Positions 34,489-47,367 of a stretch of 64,000 bases of DNA are shown here, piece after piece. Source of the DNA: Oleidesulfovibrio sp964593925 (GTDB taxonomy: Bacteria; Desulfobacterota; Desulfovibrionia; Desulfovibrionales; Desulfovibrionaceae). The notes under the pieces were generated by a model that ran no database searches, had not been told where the DNA came from, and worked only from the letters and a program-made list of their open reading frames with translations. Positions within the stretch are counted from its first letter, which is position 1. Every line of letters starts with the position of its first letter. The DNA is taken from contig CAZQKM010000001.1 of the NCBI GenBank assembly GCA_964593925.1, positions 1 to 64,000 on the forward strand, in the 5' to 3' direction. The position numbers and the translations under genes are program-made.

Positions 34489-35163
34489 ATATCTTGTACC
34501 CTTGGGTGCCCTTGAGACACGCGTTTGCCGTATATGTAGTACGGCAATGCCTTTGTCTAGAAAGCACCCGGCCATGGTTTGCCATGCCACATGGAAGGAA
34601 CAGCCATAATTGGCCAACCTGCCACCATAAAGGTATGAATATATTCCAGCTTGTCCGCATGGTACATAAAGCACTACCTTGTGCCATGCGGACATCCCCA
34701 TGGAGGTCTGTGAAATCCGTAGCAGGGGCCCCTCACATGGCCTGAGTTTTTGTGCCCTATACCCCCCAAAGGATGCCGCACAGCATCCTGCCCCGAAACG
34801 TCGGATATTCAATGGCAGATTACAGGCTCTCACCCATAGAGCAAAACAGGACAAGGGACGCACGATGTCTGCCTCACAGCAGGATATGCACCACCATCAT
34901 ACTATGCGCTCTTGTCTGAGCACAGCACACGACAGCCCGCTTTTCAGGGCTTTCAGGCTCCAGACAGTGCCCATCCCCTCTGCTGCGGGCTGTACTGTTC
35001 CATCTTAAAAAACTCTCTGAAATTGAGTGCCTGGGCAAAATCCATGCATCGTAGACCAACCTACCTTGTCCACACCCCAAAAATGGGTAAAAGGCAGGCT
35101 ACCTAGATGTTAAGGGGCAAGAGGTGATACAAAAACATGCATTTCCCCCACAAATACAACCGG
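34489..35163. other. Long stretch without a recognisable gene, with two hairpins
   Basis: About 675 bases between the helicase and the glycosyltransferase remnant. The first hairpin (34525-34547) has an 8-base stem, TTGCCGTA with TACGGCAA, and is followed by TGCCTTT; it is a plausible weak terminator for the helicase. The second (34653-34693) is a 13-base stem with one mismatch, GTCCGCATGG at its core. Short open frames here have no start site or family resemblance. Probably decayed DNA. Confidence 0.55.
34525..34550 (+). terminator. Possible terminator of the DEAD-box helicase gene
   Basis: Perfect 8-base stem with a 7-base loop, 36 bases after the stop, followed by a short T-rich tail. Confidence 0.4.
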
Positions 35164-36506
35164 TCACACTCTGGCCATGCCTGCCAGCCTTGCAACAGCA
35201 GTGTATGTAGTATCCGATAGCAGAGGCACAACCTTGTGCCACACAGTGGAAAAATACTCCGCTTCCGCTGCGTGTACCGCCGTATCTACGCATTGCAGAG
35301 CGTTCTTTACGATCTTGGCTTCCATCTTCATATGATTAACCCCATGCATGCCCCCATCCAGCTTCGAAAAGCCGAGATCTACGCCCGGAATCCTGACGAT
35401 GTACTACCGAGACCCTCCCATCATACAACACCTGTCCGCCTGCAAGCCATACCTGGATGTCATGTTCCAGGTCATCCACTTGCGAAGGTGAAAAACGGAT
35501 GTCAAAAGGCGACACCTGAAGTCGCTCGCACGCCTGTCTGTCAAACATGTGGCAACACCCCATAACCGACAGACAGGGCCTGCGATAATCATACTGCCCC
35601 ATATCCCATACCAGAGGAGCAGTACTGGAGAAACGTATCAGTCTATCGCCTGTTTGAGAAAAATACCATGCCGCATACTGCACAGACGGCAACGCTCCGA
35701 GGTTGAGCACCTTAGGGCCGATAACCGCCGCTTGTGGAAATTCCCGCGCAGTCTGCAGATAGGTACGTAGCCAGTCGGCAGGAAGCAGCGCATCGTCATC
35801 CAAATACGCCACATAATCTGCTTGGCGCACATGCGGCAACTCCCAAAGGCAATTACGTGCGGCAGGCGCCCCAATATTCACCGGCAAGCTGACCATACAT
35901 ATGCAGGGTCAGCGGACTGCCAACAGCTCGGCCAAGCCATGTGCGGCATAATGACACATCCCCCAAGCGTAACGCACCCCATGCGCAATACTGTGCCACA
36001 AATTCTCCACTCACATCCTGTATTATCCTCTGTGCGGCTTTCACAAAGTATGTGTTGTTACCCACCTCCCACAATACCCCCAAGCAGGCAAATCGATATG
36101 CAGGAGAATCTCCGCGCAAGGCGCCTTTAAACAATACTTCATCATCTTGTGCAAGCAGCCCGACCCGTTCCATCACATCACCCATGGGCACATCAGGCTC
36201 CCCGGATAACGCATGTTCCGAGGTAGCCAGCCAGTTTCCGAACACAGTCGAAGGCGGTTGCACAGCACAGAGCGAGCGTACGACGTCTCGCAACGCCGTA
36301 TCAACCGGATTCAATAACAACGCTTGGCGTAATAACCCCGCGGCCAGCATCATGCGCCGTACTCCCGTGGGGGCAGTTTCCTGCTGTACACCGGCCAAAA
36401 GCCTATCCGCCATATGCATGGCCATCCCAGGCTCAGTATAGCCATTGTTCATATGCCGATAACAACAGTCGTCCGATACAGGATCCCGGTTCTGTAAGGC
36501 ATCCAT
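35164..36506 (-). pseudogene. Decayed glycosyltransferase with helical N-terminal part
   Basis: The 5' end is intact: GGGAG before the ATG at 36506 and a ~217-residue helical, TPR-like region (to 35853). The next reading frame, from about 35896 to 35336, carries the inner part of a GT2 glycosyltransferase (VNIGAPAARN, then YVAYLDDDALLPADW, with the DDD metal site). The first ~90 residues of the GT2 fold are missing, which indicates a deletion plus a frame change. A second frameshift near 35340 leads into a helical tail ending at 35164. Such proteins often glycosylate flagellin or surface polysaccharide in this group. The loss is inferred from the missing fold parts. Confidence 0.7.
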
Positions 36507-37091
36507 GTCATATCACTCCCTTATTGTGTATATAACGGCACAACAATTCCCTACCTCTTGCTGCTACAGGCGCGCCGGAATTCCGGCATACTTATAAACC
36601 ACAGAAAAAAACATTCCCCAGAGCTGATATGACAGCAGTAGCAGAGTACATTCATCGCATGACCTTTTACATAAGACGCCAGCAAGCTACCCACCTGGAA
36701 TAATCTCACGGATCGTTCATGTACGTTCACAAGCATATCCGTGGCTGATTCCTGATAAATTTTGAATAGCCGTTGCATCCGGCAATACTCCGACCTCAGG
36801 TAGTACCGATAAAATGACTCGCCTGCACAAAAGACCCCCTGGCCGTGCATTCATCCACAACGACTCAGTGCCAAGAAACAGATAGAGGAAAGGAGCCACT
36901 CCATTACAGGGCCACGCAGGAAAATAACCGAAAAAACTCTCTCGCCCGTGCATCAATCAGCCCAACAACATGCACTGCATGCCGGGGCAGGTACCTCAGA
37001 CCTCAGAGGCACCCCCATCGGCCCATGCCCCGCTAAGCTGGACGGAGTACATATTTTTCCGCTATCAAAAGCGTATCACTGGAGGAAAAGC
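36507..37091. other. Region without a recognisable gene
   Basis: About 585 bases upstream of both the glycosyltransferase remnant and the thioesterase gene. It must contain the promoter of the thioesterase gene. The open frames on the minus strand (36551-36850 and 36717-36956) lack a ribosome-binding site, resemble no family and overlap each other. I see no RNA gene. Confidence 0.5.
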
Positions 37092-37619
37092 ATGGAAGGC
37101 AAAAGGGCTGAAGAAAGCAGCACCGTCATGACGCATCGTGGCCTACCCCAAGACGCCAACCCGGCCGGCAACATCCACGGAGGAACCATCTTAAAGCATA
37201 TTGATCTTGCCGGAGCCGTGGCCGCCATGCGCCATGCGCGTCACGCTGTGGTCACTGCCTCCATCGACCGCATGGAGTTCAAAGGCGCTGTGCATGTGGG
37301 TGAACTGATGACGCTGAAATCTTCTGTCAACATGGCAGGCACTACATCCATGGAAGTAGGCGTACGTGTAGAGGCAGAAAACCTGCTCACGGGTGAAGTA
37401 CGCCATGCAGCCTCAGCATATCTGACATTTGTCGCCATGGACGAAAACCGCAGGCCGGCACCCGTTCCCAAGCTGCTCCTAGAAACTCCCGAACAACACC
37501 GCAGACATGCAGAAGCACTGATGCGACGTGAAACACGCCGTGAGGAACGCCAGCGAGAAACACTTTCACAAAAGACGCATAACACCGAGTGGGATATACA
37601 AGCACAACAAAAATCCTAG
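37092..37619 (+). CDS. Hot-dog fold acyl-CoA thioesterase
   Basis: Protein of 175 residues similar to YciA-type acyl-CoA hydrolases. The family stretch NPAGNIHGGTILKHIDLAGAVAA carries the catalytic aspartate, followed by the MEFKGAVHVGELMTLKSSV strand region. The last ~40 residues are highly charged (EALMRRETRREERQRE) and extend beyond the fold. GGAGG lies seven bases before the ATG at 37092. It stands alone, convergent with kdsD. The physiological acyl-CoA is unknown. Confidence 0.88.
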   Translation: MEGKRAEESSTVMTHRGLPQDANPAGNIHGGTILKHIDLAGAVAAMRHARHAVVTASIDRMEFKGAVHVGELMTLKSSVNMAGTTSMEVGVRVEAENLLTGEVRHAASAYLTFVAMDENRRPAPVPKLLLETPEQHRRHAEALMRRETRREERQRETLSQKTHNTEWDIQAQQKS

Positions 37620-37663
37620 CACGACATCCCCCTCAAAAAAACTGCCCACAAGGACAAGCCCCG

Positions 37664-38689
37664 CTAGCTTGCAAACTTTACGCCGCCTTTACCCAGCAGA
37701 TCGTGCAGGTGCACCGCCCCGCACAGCACACCCTCATGGTCCACAATGGGCAACACCATGACTGACTTTTCTTCCATTATATCAATGAGTTGTGCAACAG
37801 ACTGCTCTTTTTGAGCTGTCAACGGATGTACCACCATAACCTCGGATACTAGAGCTTTCATGTCCAGCGCCTGCTGGCGGCACACAAGGCGGCGTAGGTC
37901 TCCGTCTGTCAGAATGCCAGAAAGGCGACCCTGCGCATCTGTGAGGAAGACTGTGCCCAACCTGCCAGCATCAAGTACGCGGAGGGCATCGCCGATACGC
38001 ACAGTCTCTTCTACACAGGGCAAATCCTGGGTATGCATCAAATTCTCCACACGTATGGCAAGGCGCTGACCCAGGGTACCTCCGGGGTGAAAACGCAAAA
38101 AATCATCCTTGGTAAAGGATTTCCAGCGTATCAGGCAGACTGCCAACGCGTCTCCCATGACAAGCACCGCAGTGGTCGAAGTAGTGGGGGCCAGGTCCAG
38201 AGGGCAGGCTTCACGCTGCACGCCAGTATACAATACCACATCAGCACTACGGGCCAATGTGGAGTCCGGGTTGCCGGTCATGGCAATGATACTGGTACCA
38301 AGAATACGTAAAGCCGGCAAAATGGCGTTCAACTCATCAGTTTCCCCTGAGTTGGATATGGCAACTACCGCGTCATCGCTACGGATCATACCCATATCAC
38401 CGTGTGCGCCTTCCACCGGGTGCAAAAAAAACGACGGTGTTCCCGTGGAAGACATTGTTGCGGCAAGCTTACGCCCCACAAGACCGGATTTACCAAGTCC
38501 TGTGACGACCACACGCCCCTTACAGCCAGCCAACAGGGTTAGAGTCTCCACAAAACTTTCGTCCAGGCGCTCTCGCAGCCCGGCAAGACCCTCAATCTCA
38601 ATATCAAAGACCTCGCGCGCACGCGCAATCCAGTCGGTATCACTCATAAATTGCGTGTCCCCCGCCATGGTTCCTACTCCGTTTTCCAT
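37664..38689 (-). CDS. kdsD: D-arabinose-5-phosphate isomerase
   Basis: KpsF/KdsD-family enzyme of 341 residues, the first step of Kdo synthesis. An N-terminal SIS sugar-isomerase domain (about 55-195; VVVTGLGKSGLVGRK and AISNSGETDEL) is followed by two CBS domains (about 215-335). The catalytic residues of the family (Lys in GLGKSG, Glu in SGETDE and His in HPGGTLG) are present. GGAG lies seven bases before the ATG at 38689; later in-frame ATGs at 38668 and 38647 are possible. It follows purF and shares the window with waaA, consistent with Kdo-type LPS. Confidence 0.93.
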   Translation of the reverse strand: MENGVGTMAGDTQFMSDTDWIARAREVFDIEIEGLAGLRERLDESFVETLTLLAGCKGRVVVTGLGKSGLVGRKLAATMSSTGTPSFFLHPVEGAHGDMGMIRSDDAVVAISNSGETDELNAILPALRILGTSIIAMTGNPDSTLARSADVVLYTGVQREACPLDLAPTTSTTAVLVMGDALAVCLIRWKSFTKDDFLRFHPGGTLGQRLAIRVENLMHTQDLPCVEETVRIGDALRVLDAGRLGTVFLTDAQGRLSGILTDGDLRRLVCRQQALDMKALVSEVMVVHPLTAQKEQSVAQLIDIMEEKSVMVLPIVDHEGVLCGAVHLHDLLGKGGVKFAS

Positions 38690-38700
38690 TCTCTAACTCC

Positions 38701-38728
38701 ATGTATAGTGCGCCCTTGCACTATACAT
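38701..38728 (-). other. Intercistronic hairpin between purF and kdsD
   Basis: Perfect 11-base inverted repeat, ATGTATAGTGC and its complement, with a 6-base loop, directly after the purF stop. No T-run follows. It could protect the purF message end or dampen read-through into kdsD. Confidence 0.5.
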
Positions 38729-38729
38729 T

Positions 38730-40118
38730 TCAACAACCACACTCAAGGCATGACTTTGCTGTGCCTTCGCAGGCAACAGGATACTCGCCCGTGAAACAGG
38801 CAAGACAAAATTCACCAGGGTCACGTACAGACTTCAACAGCCCCTCAATACTCAGGTAATGCAAAGAGTCCAATCCGATGAACTGTTCTATCTCCTGCAC
38901 AGAGTGCTTTGCCGCAATGAGCTCCCCTTTGGAAGCAAAGTCAATACCGTAAAAACAAGGGTACCGAATAGGCGGGCAGCTCACACGAAAATGCACCTCA
39001 CGCGCACCCAGCTCCCGCAATTTCTTCACACGGGTACGAATGGTTGTGCCACGCACAATGGAATCATCCACAATAATGATGCGCTTGTCCTTGATCATAT
39101 CCTTAACGGGATTAATCTTTACCCGCACACTAAAGTCCCGCATATCCTGTGAAGGCTGGATAAATGTACGGCCCACATAATGGTTACGGATCATGGCATG
39201 CTCATAGGGCAGCCCGGATTGCTGGGCATAGCCCACTGCGCTGTATACACCGGAGTCGGGAAAGGGCATGACAAAGTCGGCATCTACCGACGCTTCGCAA
39301 GCAAGCTGCCTACCCATGGCCTTACGACAAAGATATACGTTTTCGCCAAATACAATGGAGTCAGGACGGGCAAAATACACAAGCTCAAAAATACACTGCC
39401 GACACTCTTGCCCCGTATCCATGGCATAGCTTTGCACAGCACCATCCTTGACCACAACCATCTCGCCCGGCTCTACGGAACGAACCAAATCTGCCTCAAG
39501 CAGATCAAATGCGCAGGACTCACTGGCAAATACGTGGGCATCACCCACCTTGCCCAGCAACAGAGGGCGGAATCCTTGCGGATCGCGCACTGCAATCATG
39601 GTGTCATTGGCAAGCAACAACAGCGAATATGCACCGCGGGCCTCACGGCAAGCAGCCATCACTGCTTCTTCAAGAGAGCTGCCATTAAGGTGCTTGGCAA
39701 TAAGGTGTACAATCACCTCGCTGTCGTTGGTGGTCTGAAATATAGAGCCACTTGCCTCGAGCCTACTACGCAATTCCAGAGTGTTGACCAAGTTGCCGTT
39801 ATGCGCAATGGCAATATCCAGCCCTTTGTACCGTACGCGAAAGGGCTGCGCATTACGCAACAAAGATGCGCCGGTTGTGGAATAGCGGGTATGGCCTATG
39901 GCAATATGCCCTTTCAACTCTTTGCTAAGGTGGCGCTCGTTAAACACATCGGGCACCAACCCCATACCACGTTCCTCGCGCAGGGTCGCACCGTCCCAAC
40001 TGACGATTCCCGCACTCTCCTGCCCGCGATGCTGTAACGCATAGAGTCCAAAATACGTCATACGGGCAGCTTCCGCATGGTTATATATACCAAAGACTCC
40101 GCAATATTCGCGTTTCAT
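38730..40118 (-). CDS. purF: Amidophosphoribosyltransferase
   Basis: First committed enzyme of purine synthesis, 462 residues. The N-terminal nucleophile Cys is C6 in MKREYCGVFG, so a five-residue propeptide is removed. The glutaminase part has ALQHRGQESAGI and the PRPP site is IIIVDDSIVRGTT. Four cysteines (in ECRQCIFELVYF, in the RVSCPPIRYPCFYGID segment, and in FCLACFTGEYP) match the [4Fe-4S] type known from Bacillus, whose cluster is oxygen-sensitive. Start set at 40118 because the Cys must be near the N-terminus. Located 162 bases after carB on the same strand. Confidence 0.95.
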   Translation of the reverse strand: MKREYCGVFGIYNHAEAARMTYFGLYALQHRGQESAGIVSWDGATLREERGMGLVPDVFNERHLSKELKGHIAIGHTRYSTTGASLLRNAQPFRVRYKGLDIAIAHNGNLVNTLELRSRLEASGSIFQTTNDSEVIVHLIAKHLNGSSLEEAVMAACREARGAYSLLLLANDTMIAVRDPQGFRPLLLGKVGDAHVFASESCAFDLLEADLVRSVEPGEMVVVKDGAVQSYAMDTGQECRQCIFELVYFARPDSIVFGENVYLCRKAMGRQLACEASVDADFVMPFPDSGVYSAVGYAQQSGLPYEHAMIRNHYVGRTFIQPSQDMRDFSVRVKINPVKDMIKDKRIIIVDDSIVRGTTIRTRVKKLRELGAREVHFRVSCPPIRYPCFYGIDFASKGELIAAKHSVQEIEQFIGLDSLHYLSIEGLLKSVRDPGEFCLACFTGEYPVACEGTAKSCLECGC

Positions 40119-40280
40119 GGCGTTGCTCTTTTCCACGCACCAAGGCGAGGAGGTTATGCTGTCTGGCCGCCGCCCCAAGCGCGGCCAAAACGGCTGTTTT
40201 CTGTATACAGCGACACACGGTATTCGCACTCTCGCCATACTACACAGCACACATCACATACCCGATGTGATACGGGCACA

Positions 40281-43544
<3,264 letters not shown>

Positions 43545-43839
43545 GTTGCTTCGCTAGTATGGTTGAGGGTTGTGCCACTTGGCGGCCATACGGGTACAAC
43601 GCATACCCAAAACCGTCACTATCACGGCCACACGGTCTGTACCGCCGACGTTTTCCGCATGTTCAAGTCCAACGGGCCATTACCACAATCTGCCCTGTAT
43701 ACATCCTGATGCCCCCATAACGCAAGCGCCCCACTCCACAGCAGAAAATGCCATTAGCAAGAAAGGCTTTTCTTGCAGCACAGAACCTGTTATTCGCCAA
43801 GGAATTTTAGGTTCGTAAATTAAGGATAAGGAGTATGTC
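43545..43839. promoter_or_regulatory. Divergent control region between carB and hisH
   Basis: This 295-base gap must contain the promoters of carB (minus) and hisH (plus). A hairpin GCAAGAA/TTCTTGC sits at 43757-43776. No T-box, attenuator peptide rich in histidine, or PyrR-type element was recognised. Confidence 0.4.
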
Positions 43840-44481
43840 ATGCTTGCGATTCTGCAATATAATGCCGGCAATCAGACAAGCGTCAGCCGTGCGCTGAATC
43901 ATATTGGCGTGCCCAATGTAATCACGGCCGACCCCGCAGAAATTGCCACTGCACAAGGTATCATTTTTCCTGGGGTAGGTGCTGCCGGACAAGCCATGCG
44001 TGAACTGGCCGCTGCCGGGCTGGACAGTATACTCAAGCAGCAGGTTGAAGCAGGCAAACCACTTTTGGGTATCTGCGTGGGCTGCCAGATCATGCTCGAC
44101 TATAGTCAGGAGAACAATACACGCACGCTGGGGCTGATCCCCGGTGAATGTCGCCTGTTCAACTCCGCTCTGGAAGACGAAACAGGTACCCCCATACGGG
44201 TACCGCACATAGGCTGGAACCGTATTACCCTGAAAAAACAGTGCGAGCTTTTCAAAGGTATTTCCAGTGACGCAGAATTTTACTTTGTGCATAGCTACTT
44301 TCCTGCTCCGCCCGAGGCCTATGTGATTGCCAGCACGGTATACGGCCAAGAATTTTGCTCCGTACATGGTGGGCCGGGGCTGTGGGCCGTACAGTTCCAC
44401 CCCGAAAAAAGCGGTAGACCTGGTTTAAGGCTGCTACGCAACTTCCATGCTTACTGCCAGGAGGCCGCCCATGCTCAGTAA
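43840..44481 (+). CDS. hisH: Imidazole glycerol phosphate synthase glutaminase subunit
   Basis: Class I glutamine amidotransferase of 213 residues that feeds ammonia to HisF. The oxyanion strand FPGVGAAGQAM, the nucleophile C79 in LLGICVGCQ, and the His-Glu pair in VQFHPEKSG are present. AAGGAG lies six bases before the ATG. It overlaps hisF by 11 bases. Confidence 0.96.
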   Translation: MLAILQYNAGNQTSVSRALNHIGVPNVITADPAEIATAQGIIFPGVGAAGQAMRELAAAGLDSILKQQVEAGKPLLGICVGCQIMLDYSQENNTRTLGLIPGECRLFNSALEDETGTPIRVPHIGWNRITLKKQCELFKGISSDAEFYFVHSYFPAPPEAYVIASTVYGQEFCSVHGGPGLWAVQFHPEKSGRPGLRLLRNFHAYCQEAAHAQ

Positions 44482-45250
44482 ACGCATCATCCCCTGCTTG
44501 GACGTACGTGACGGCAGGCTGACAAAAGGGGTCAAATTCAAGGGTAATGTAGATATAGGCGACCCTGTGGAAAGCGCACGCCAATATTATGAACAGGGCG
44601 CAGACGAAATAGTGTTCTACGACATCACGGCATCGCACGAAAAGCGGGGCTTGTTCCTTGACATTGTAGAACGTGTCGCCGCATGTATTTTTATCCCTTT
44701 TTCTGTGGGCGGCGGCATCAGCACCGTTGACGACATGCGACGGGCTCTGGATGCCGGTGCGGAAAAAGTATCTGTAAACTCCGGTGCAGTGAAAAATCCC
44801 GACATCATCAGTGAAGGTGCCGCTCGATTCGGTACACAAGCCATTGTGCTAGCCATGGATGTCAAGCAGGTATCCCCCACAAAAGACATGCCCTCAGGGT
44901 ACGAAATCGTCATCCATGGCGGACGTAAGCACATGGGTATGGACGCGCTGGAATGGGCCAAGGCAGCAGAAGCACTTGGTGCAGGTGAATTATGCGTTAA
45001 TTCCATTGACGCCGATGGCACCAAGGCCGGATACGAGCTCACACTCACACGCATGGTCAGCGACGCAGTGCAGATTCCCGTTGTAGCCTCCGGCGGAGCC
45101 GGGCATGTCAGCCACATGTACGACGCCCTGACCAAAGGCGGCGCATCTGCCGCACTTATCGCCTCCATCGTCCACTATGGCGAATACACCATACCCGACA
45201 TAAAAAAACAGATTCACGCCATGGGCTGTCGCATGCGCCTTGACTGGTAA
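44471..45250 (+). CDS. hisF: Imidazole glycerol phosphate synthase cyclase subunit
   Basis: TIM-barrel cyclase of 259 residues. The catalytic Asp in IIPCLDVRDGR and the second Asp in NSIDADGTK are both in place, and phosphate-binding loops SVGGGIS and ASGGAGH are seen. It yields imidazole glycerol phosphate and AICAR, which links it to purine synthesis. The ATG at 44471 follows GGAGG; an upstream GTG/TTG reading is not needed. The hisHF pair stands apart from other his genes. Confidence 0.97.
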   Translation: MLSKRIIPCLDVRDGRLTKGVKFKGNVDIGDPVESARQYYEQGADEIVFYDITASHEKRGLFLDIVERVAACIFIPFSVGGGISTVDDMRRALDAGAEKVSVNSGAVKNPDIISEGAARFGTQAIVLAMDVKQVSPTKDMPSGYEIVIHGGRKHMGMDALEWAKAAEALGAGELCVNSIDADGTKAGYELTLTRMVSDAVQIPVVASGGAGHVSHMYDALTKGGASAALIASIVHYGEYTIPDIKKQIHAMGCRMRLDW

Positions 45251-45255
45251 CGCAA

Positions 45256-45286
45256 AGTCCCCGTACCGGCAGCCGGTACGGGGACT
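45256..45286. terminator. Bidirectional terminator hairpin after hisF
   Basis: Almost perfect palindrome: a 15-base stem starting AGTCCCCGTACCGGC around a single central base. It separates the convergent hisF and DASS transporter genes. There is no strong T-run on the plus side. Confidence 0.6.
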
Positions 45287-45320
45287 CTCAATAGTTTGGC
45301 TCCGCACATACGCGGCAGCG

Positions 45321-46793
45321 TTAGCCGCTGACTTCTGCCAGCGTAATGGGCATACCCATCAAGGGCCATAGCACCAACACTGCAAAGGCCACTACAACCA
45401 TCAGCAGTATGCTGGCAACCATACCGTACTTGAAAAATTCGCCCGATGTAAACTGACCGGAATCATAGGCAATAGCGTTGGGAGCAGCTCCCACCAACAA
45501 CAAAAACGGCATCCCCGCAACCACCAGCGCTCCAAACAGGATCACCTCGGGCGCCACCCCAAGATACGGCGCAATCACCAGTGCTACGGGCAAGGAAATA
45601 GCAATGGCTGCCACGTTCATGATAAAATTTGTCATGATCATCACAAAAAAACAGATACTCATGACAAATACGAACCAATGTGCCTTTTCGAACATGACCA
45701 ACCAGTTTACAGCCAGCCACTTGGCAGCACCGGTCTCCCACAAGCAGTAACCGATACTCATGGCTCCTGCAAAAAGCAGGATAATATTCCATGGCACATC
45801 TTCAAGATCTTTCAGCTCAAGAATATTAAAGACAAAAAACAGAATGCTGGAAATAAGAATGATTGCCGTTTTATCAAGCTGCTGTAAAGCAGGAAAAAAC
45901 GACCGCAGGCTCATGACAAGGATAACGCACCCTACTATGACGGCGGCCAGTATTTCCTTTCGAGTCAGCGTGCCCATTTGCTTGTTCAGCGATTTTGCCT
46001 TTTCACGCAACCCCGGAATGGATTCGCGCTCGGGCTTACAGAAAAACATGAAAAAAGCCCACAATAAAAACACCATGCCCCAACCTATGGGCGCCATATA
46101 GTAGGTCAGTTCAAAAAATGTAATTTCCTTACCCACTATCTGCTTGAAAAAGCCCAGCGCCACAGCGCCACGCGCCGCGCCAAGCAGTGTGATAATAGAT
46201 CCTGCTCCAGCCACATAGGCCATACCAATAAACAATCCCTTGCCAAACCTGGTTCTTCTGCCCGTGTCATCGTACAACGCATAAATGGCAAGCAGCAACG
46301 GATATACCGTGGCCGCCACGGCAGTATGAGCCATTATATGTGTCAATAGAGCCGTAACCACAAACACACCCAGATAGATACTACTGGTACGCTCGCCCAC
46401 AATCATGAGCATTTTATAGGCAAGGCGCTTGGTCAGGCCTGTTTTTGTAAACACAAGCCCAATCATGACAGAGGCAAAGATAAACAGCACAGAAGGATCC
46501 ATGAAATCCTTGAATGCCCGCTCAGGGGGGCGGACAAAAAACAGCACTTGCAATACCCCGATACACAGACTCGTCACCCCAATGGGGACCACTTCAAAAA
46601 CCCACCATAGCCCGGCAAACAAAAATACTGCAAGAGCACCCTTGCCCTCTCTGGAAAGAGGAAAACTCTCGCCCAGAGGATCTACGGCATCGGGCCATTC
46701 TGGAGAATAATAGACCACAAAAAAGGCTGCTACCCCCAGCAACATAAAAAACAGTCTTTTCCAGTCAAACGCTGTGTGCTCGTTAAAAGACAT
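45321..46793 (-). CDS. DASS/SLC13-family anion transporter
   Basis: Polytopic membrane protein of 490 residues with about 11 hydrophobic segments, similar to divalent anion:sodium symporters that import dicarboxylates, citrate or sulfate. The C-terminal substrate loop reads LVGAAPNAIAYDSGQ, close to the family pattern. The N-terminal equivalent reads IITLLGAARGAVALG and lacks the usual Asn/Thr. The ATG at 46793 has AAAGGAAC upstream. It lies 25 bases after a CBS-domain gene on the same strand, so the two likely work together. Substrate not decidable: malate/succinate/citrate and sulfate are all plausible in a sulfate reducer. Confidence 0.85.
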   Translation of the reverse strand: MSFNEHTAFDWKRLFFMLLGVAAFFVVYYSPEWPDAVDPLGESFPLSREGKGALAVFLFAGLWWVFEVVPIGVTSLCIGVLQVLFFVRPPERAFKDFMDPSVLFIFASVMIGLVFTKTGLTKRLAYKMLMIVGERTSSIYLGVFVVTALLTHIMAHTAVAATVYPLLLAIYALYDDTGRRTRFGKGLFIGMAYVAGAGSIITLLGAARGAVALGFFKQIVGKEITFFELTYYMAPIGWGMVFLLWAFFMFFCKPERESIPGLREKAKSLNKQMGTLTRKEILAAVIVGCVILVMSLRSFFPALQQLDKTAIILISSILFFVFNILELKDLEDVPWNIILLFAGAMSIGYCLWETGAAKWLAVNWLVMFEKAHWFVFVMSICFFVMIMTNFIMNVAAIAISLPVALVIAPYLGVAPEVILFGALVVAGMPFLLLVGAAPNAIAYDSGQFTSGEFFKYGMVASILLMVVVAFAVLVLWPLMGMPITLAEVSG

Positions 46794-46818
46794 ATGCTGT
46801 TCCTTTATGCACAATCGG

Positions 46819-47367
46819 CTATTTCAAGGTACATTCCGTCATTTTGATGCCCAAAAAATCAAAAACGTCGCCCATGCGCAAGACGCCTGTCACGCTTCCA
46901 TCACGACGCACAAGCAAAGGCTGATGCACTCCGAGGATATAGCGGTGCACTGCCTGTTCCATGGGATCATCCTCTTCCACATACTCCGTAGGCTCAGGGG
47001 GATGTGTAATATCCAAAACTTTGCACAAAGCCGCTTTTTCACACAGCGTGTCACCGGGGTCGGTCCACAGGGCAAAATCATGGATCAGCTTATCCACAAT
47101 ATCCAGTGACAGTACCCTGCTTCTGTACCGTTCAGGCAAAACATGTTTGTACTTGGGCTCAAGGGCCTTAAATACATCCAACATGGCGAGCTTGGTCACC
47201 ACTACTCCCTTACGGGTAACAAGCATGTCGTGGTGAACCTTGCCCTGAGCCTGCTTGCGATTATATGCCGCCAGTGCCATGAATGCATCCGCAAGAGTCT
47301 CCCCTTCGTCAACGGTGGCATACTCAGCAACAGGAATCATCATATCCCGTATCTTGAGTGCGTCCAT
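46819..47367 (-). CDS. CBS-domain protein paired with the DASS transporter
   Basis: Protein of 182 residues with two CBS motifs. The first begins RDMMIPVAEYATVDEGETLADAFMAL and the second ends LLVRRDGSVTGVLRMGDVFDFLG. The domains are separated by a ~50-residue insert. CBS pairs bind adenine nucleotides and regulate neighbouring proteins. A strong AAGGAGG lies five bases before the ATG. Position just upstream of the transporter suggests control of transport by energy state, which is inferred. Confidence 0.85.
   Translation of the reverse strand: MDALKIRDMMIPVAEYATVDEGETLADAFMALAAYNRKQAQGKVHHDMLVTRKGVVVTKLAMLDVFKALEPKYKHVLPERYRSRVLSLDIVDKLIHDFALWTDPGDTLCEKAALCKVLDITHPPEPTEYVEEDDPMEQAVHRYILGVHQPLLVRRDGSVTGVLRMGDVFDFLGIKMTECTLK

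Noticed and set aside
36551..36956. Two overlapping minus-strand frames of 99 and 79 codons
   Set aside because: No ribosome-binding site, no recognisable motif, unusual residue make-up, and mutual overlap. Treated as non-coding.
39180..40037. Long plus-strand frame (285 codons) inside purF
   Set aside because: Entirely antisense to purF, whose catalytic and cluster residues are intact on the other strand.
43545..43839. Histidine attenuator or T-box before hisH
   Set aside because: No run of His codons in a short leader frame and no T-box core sequence. Only a short 7-base hairpin is present.
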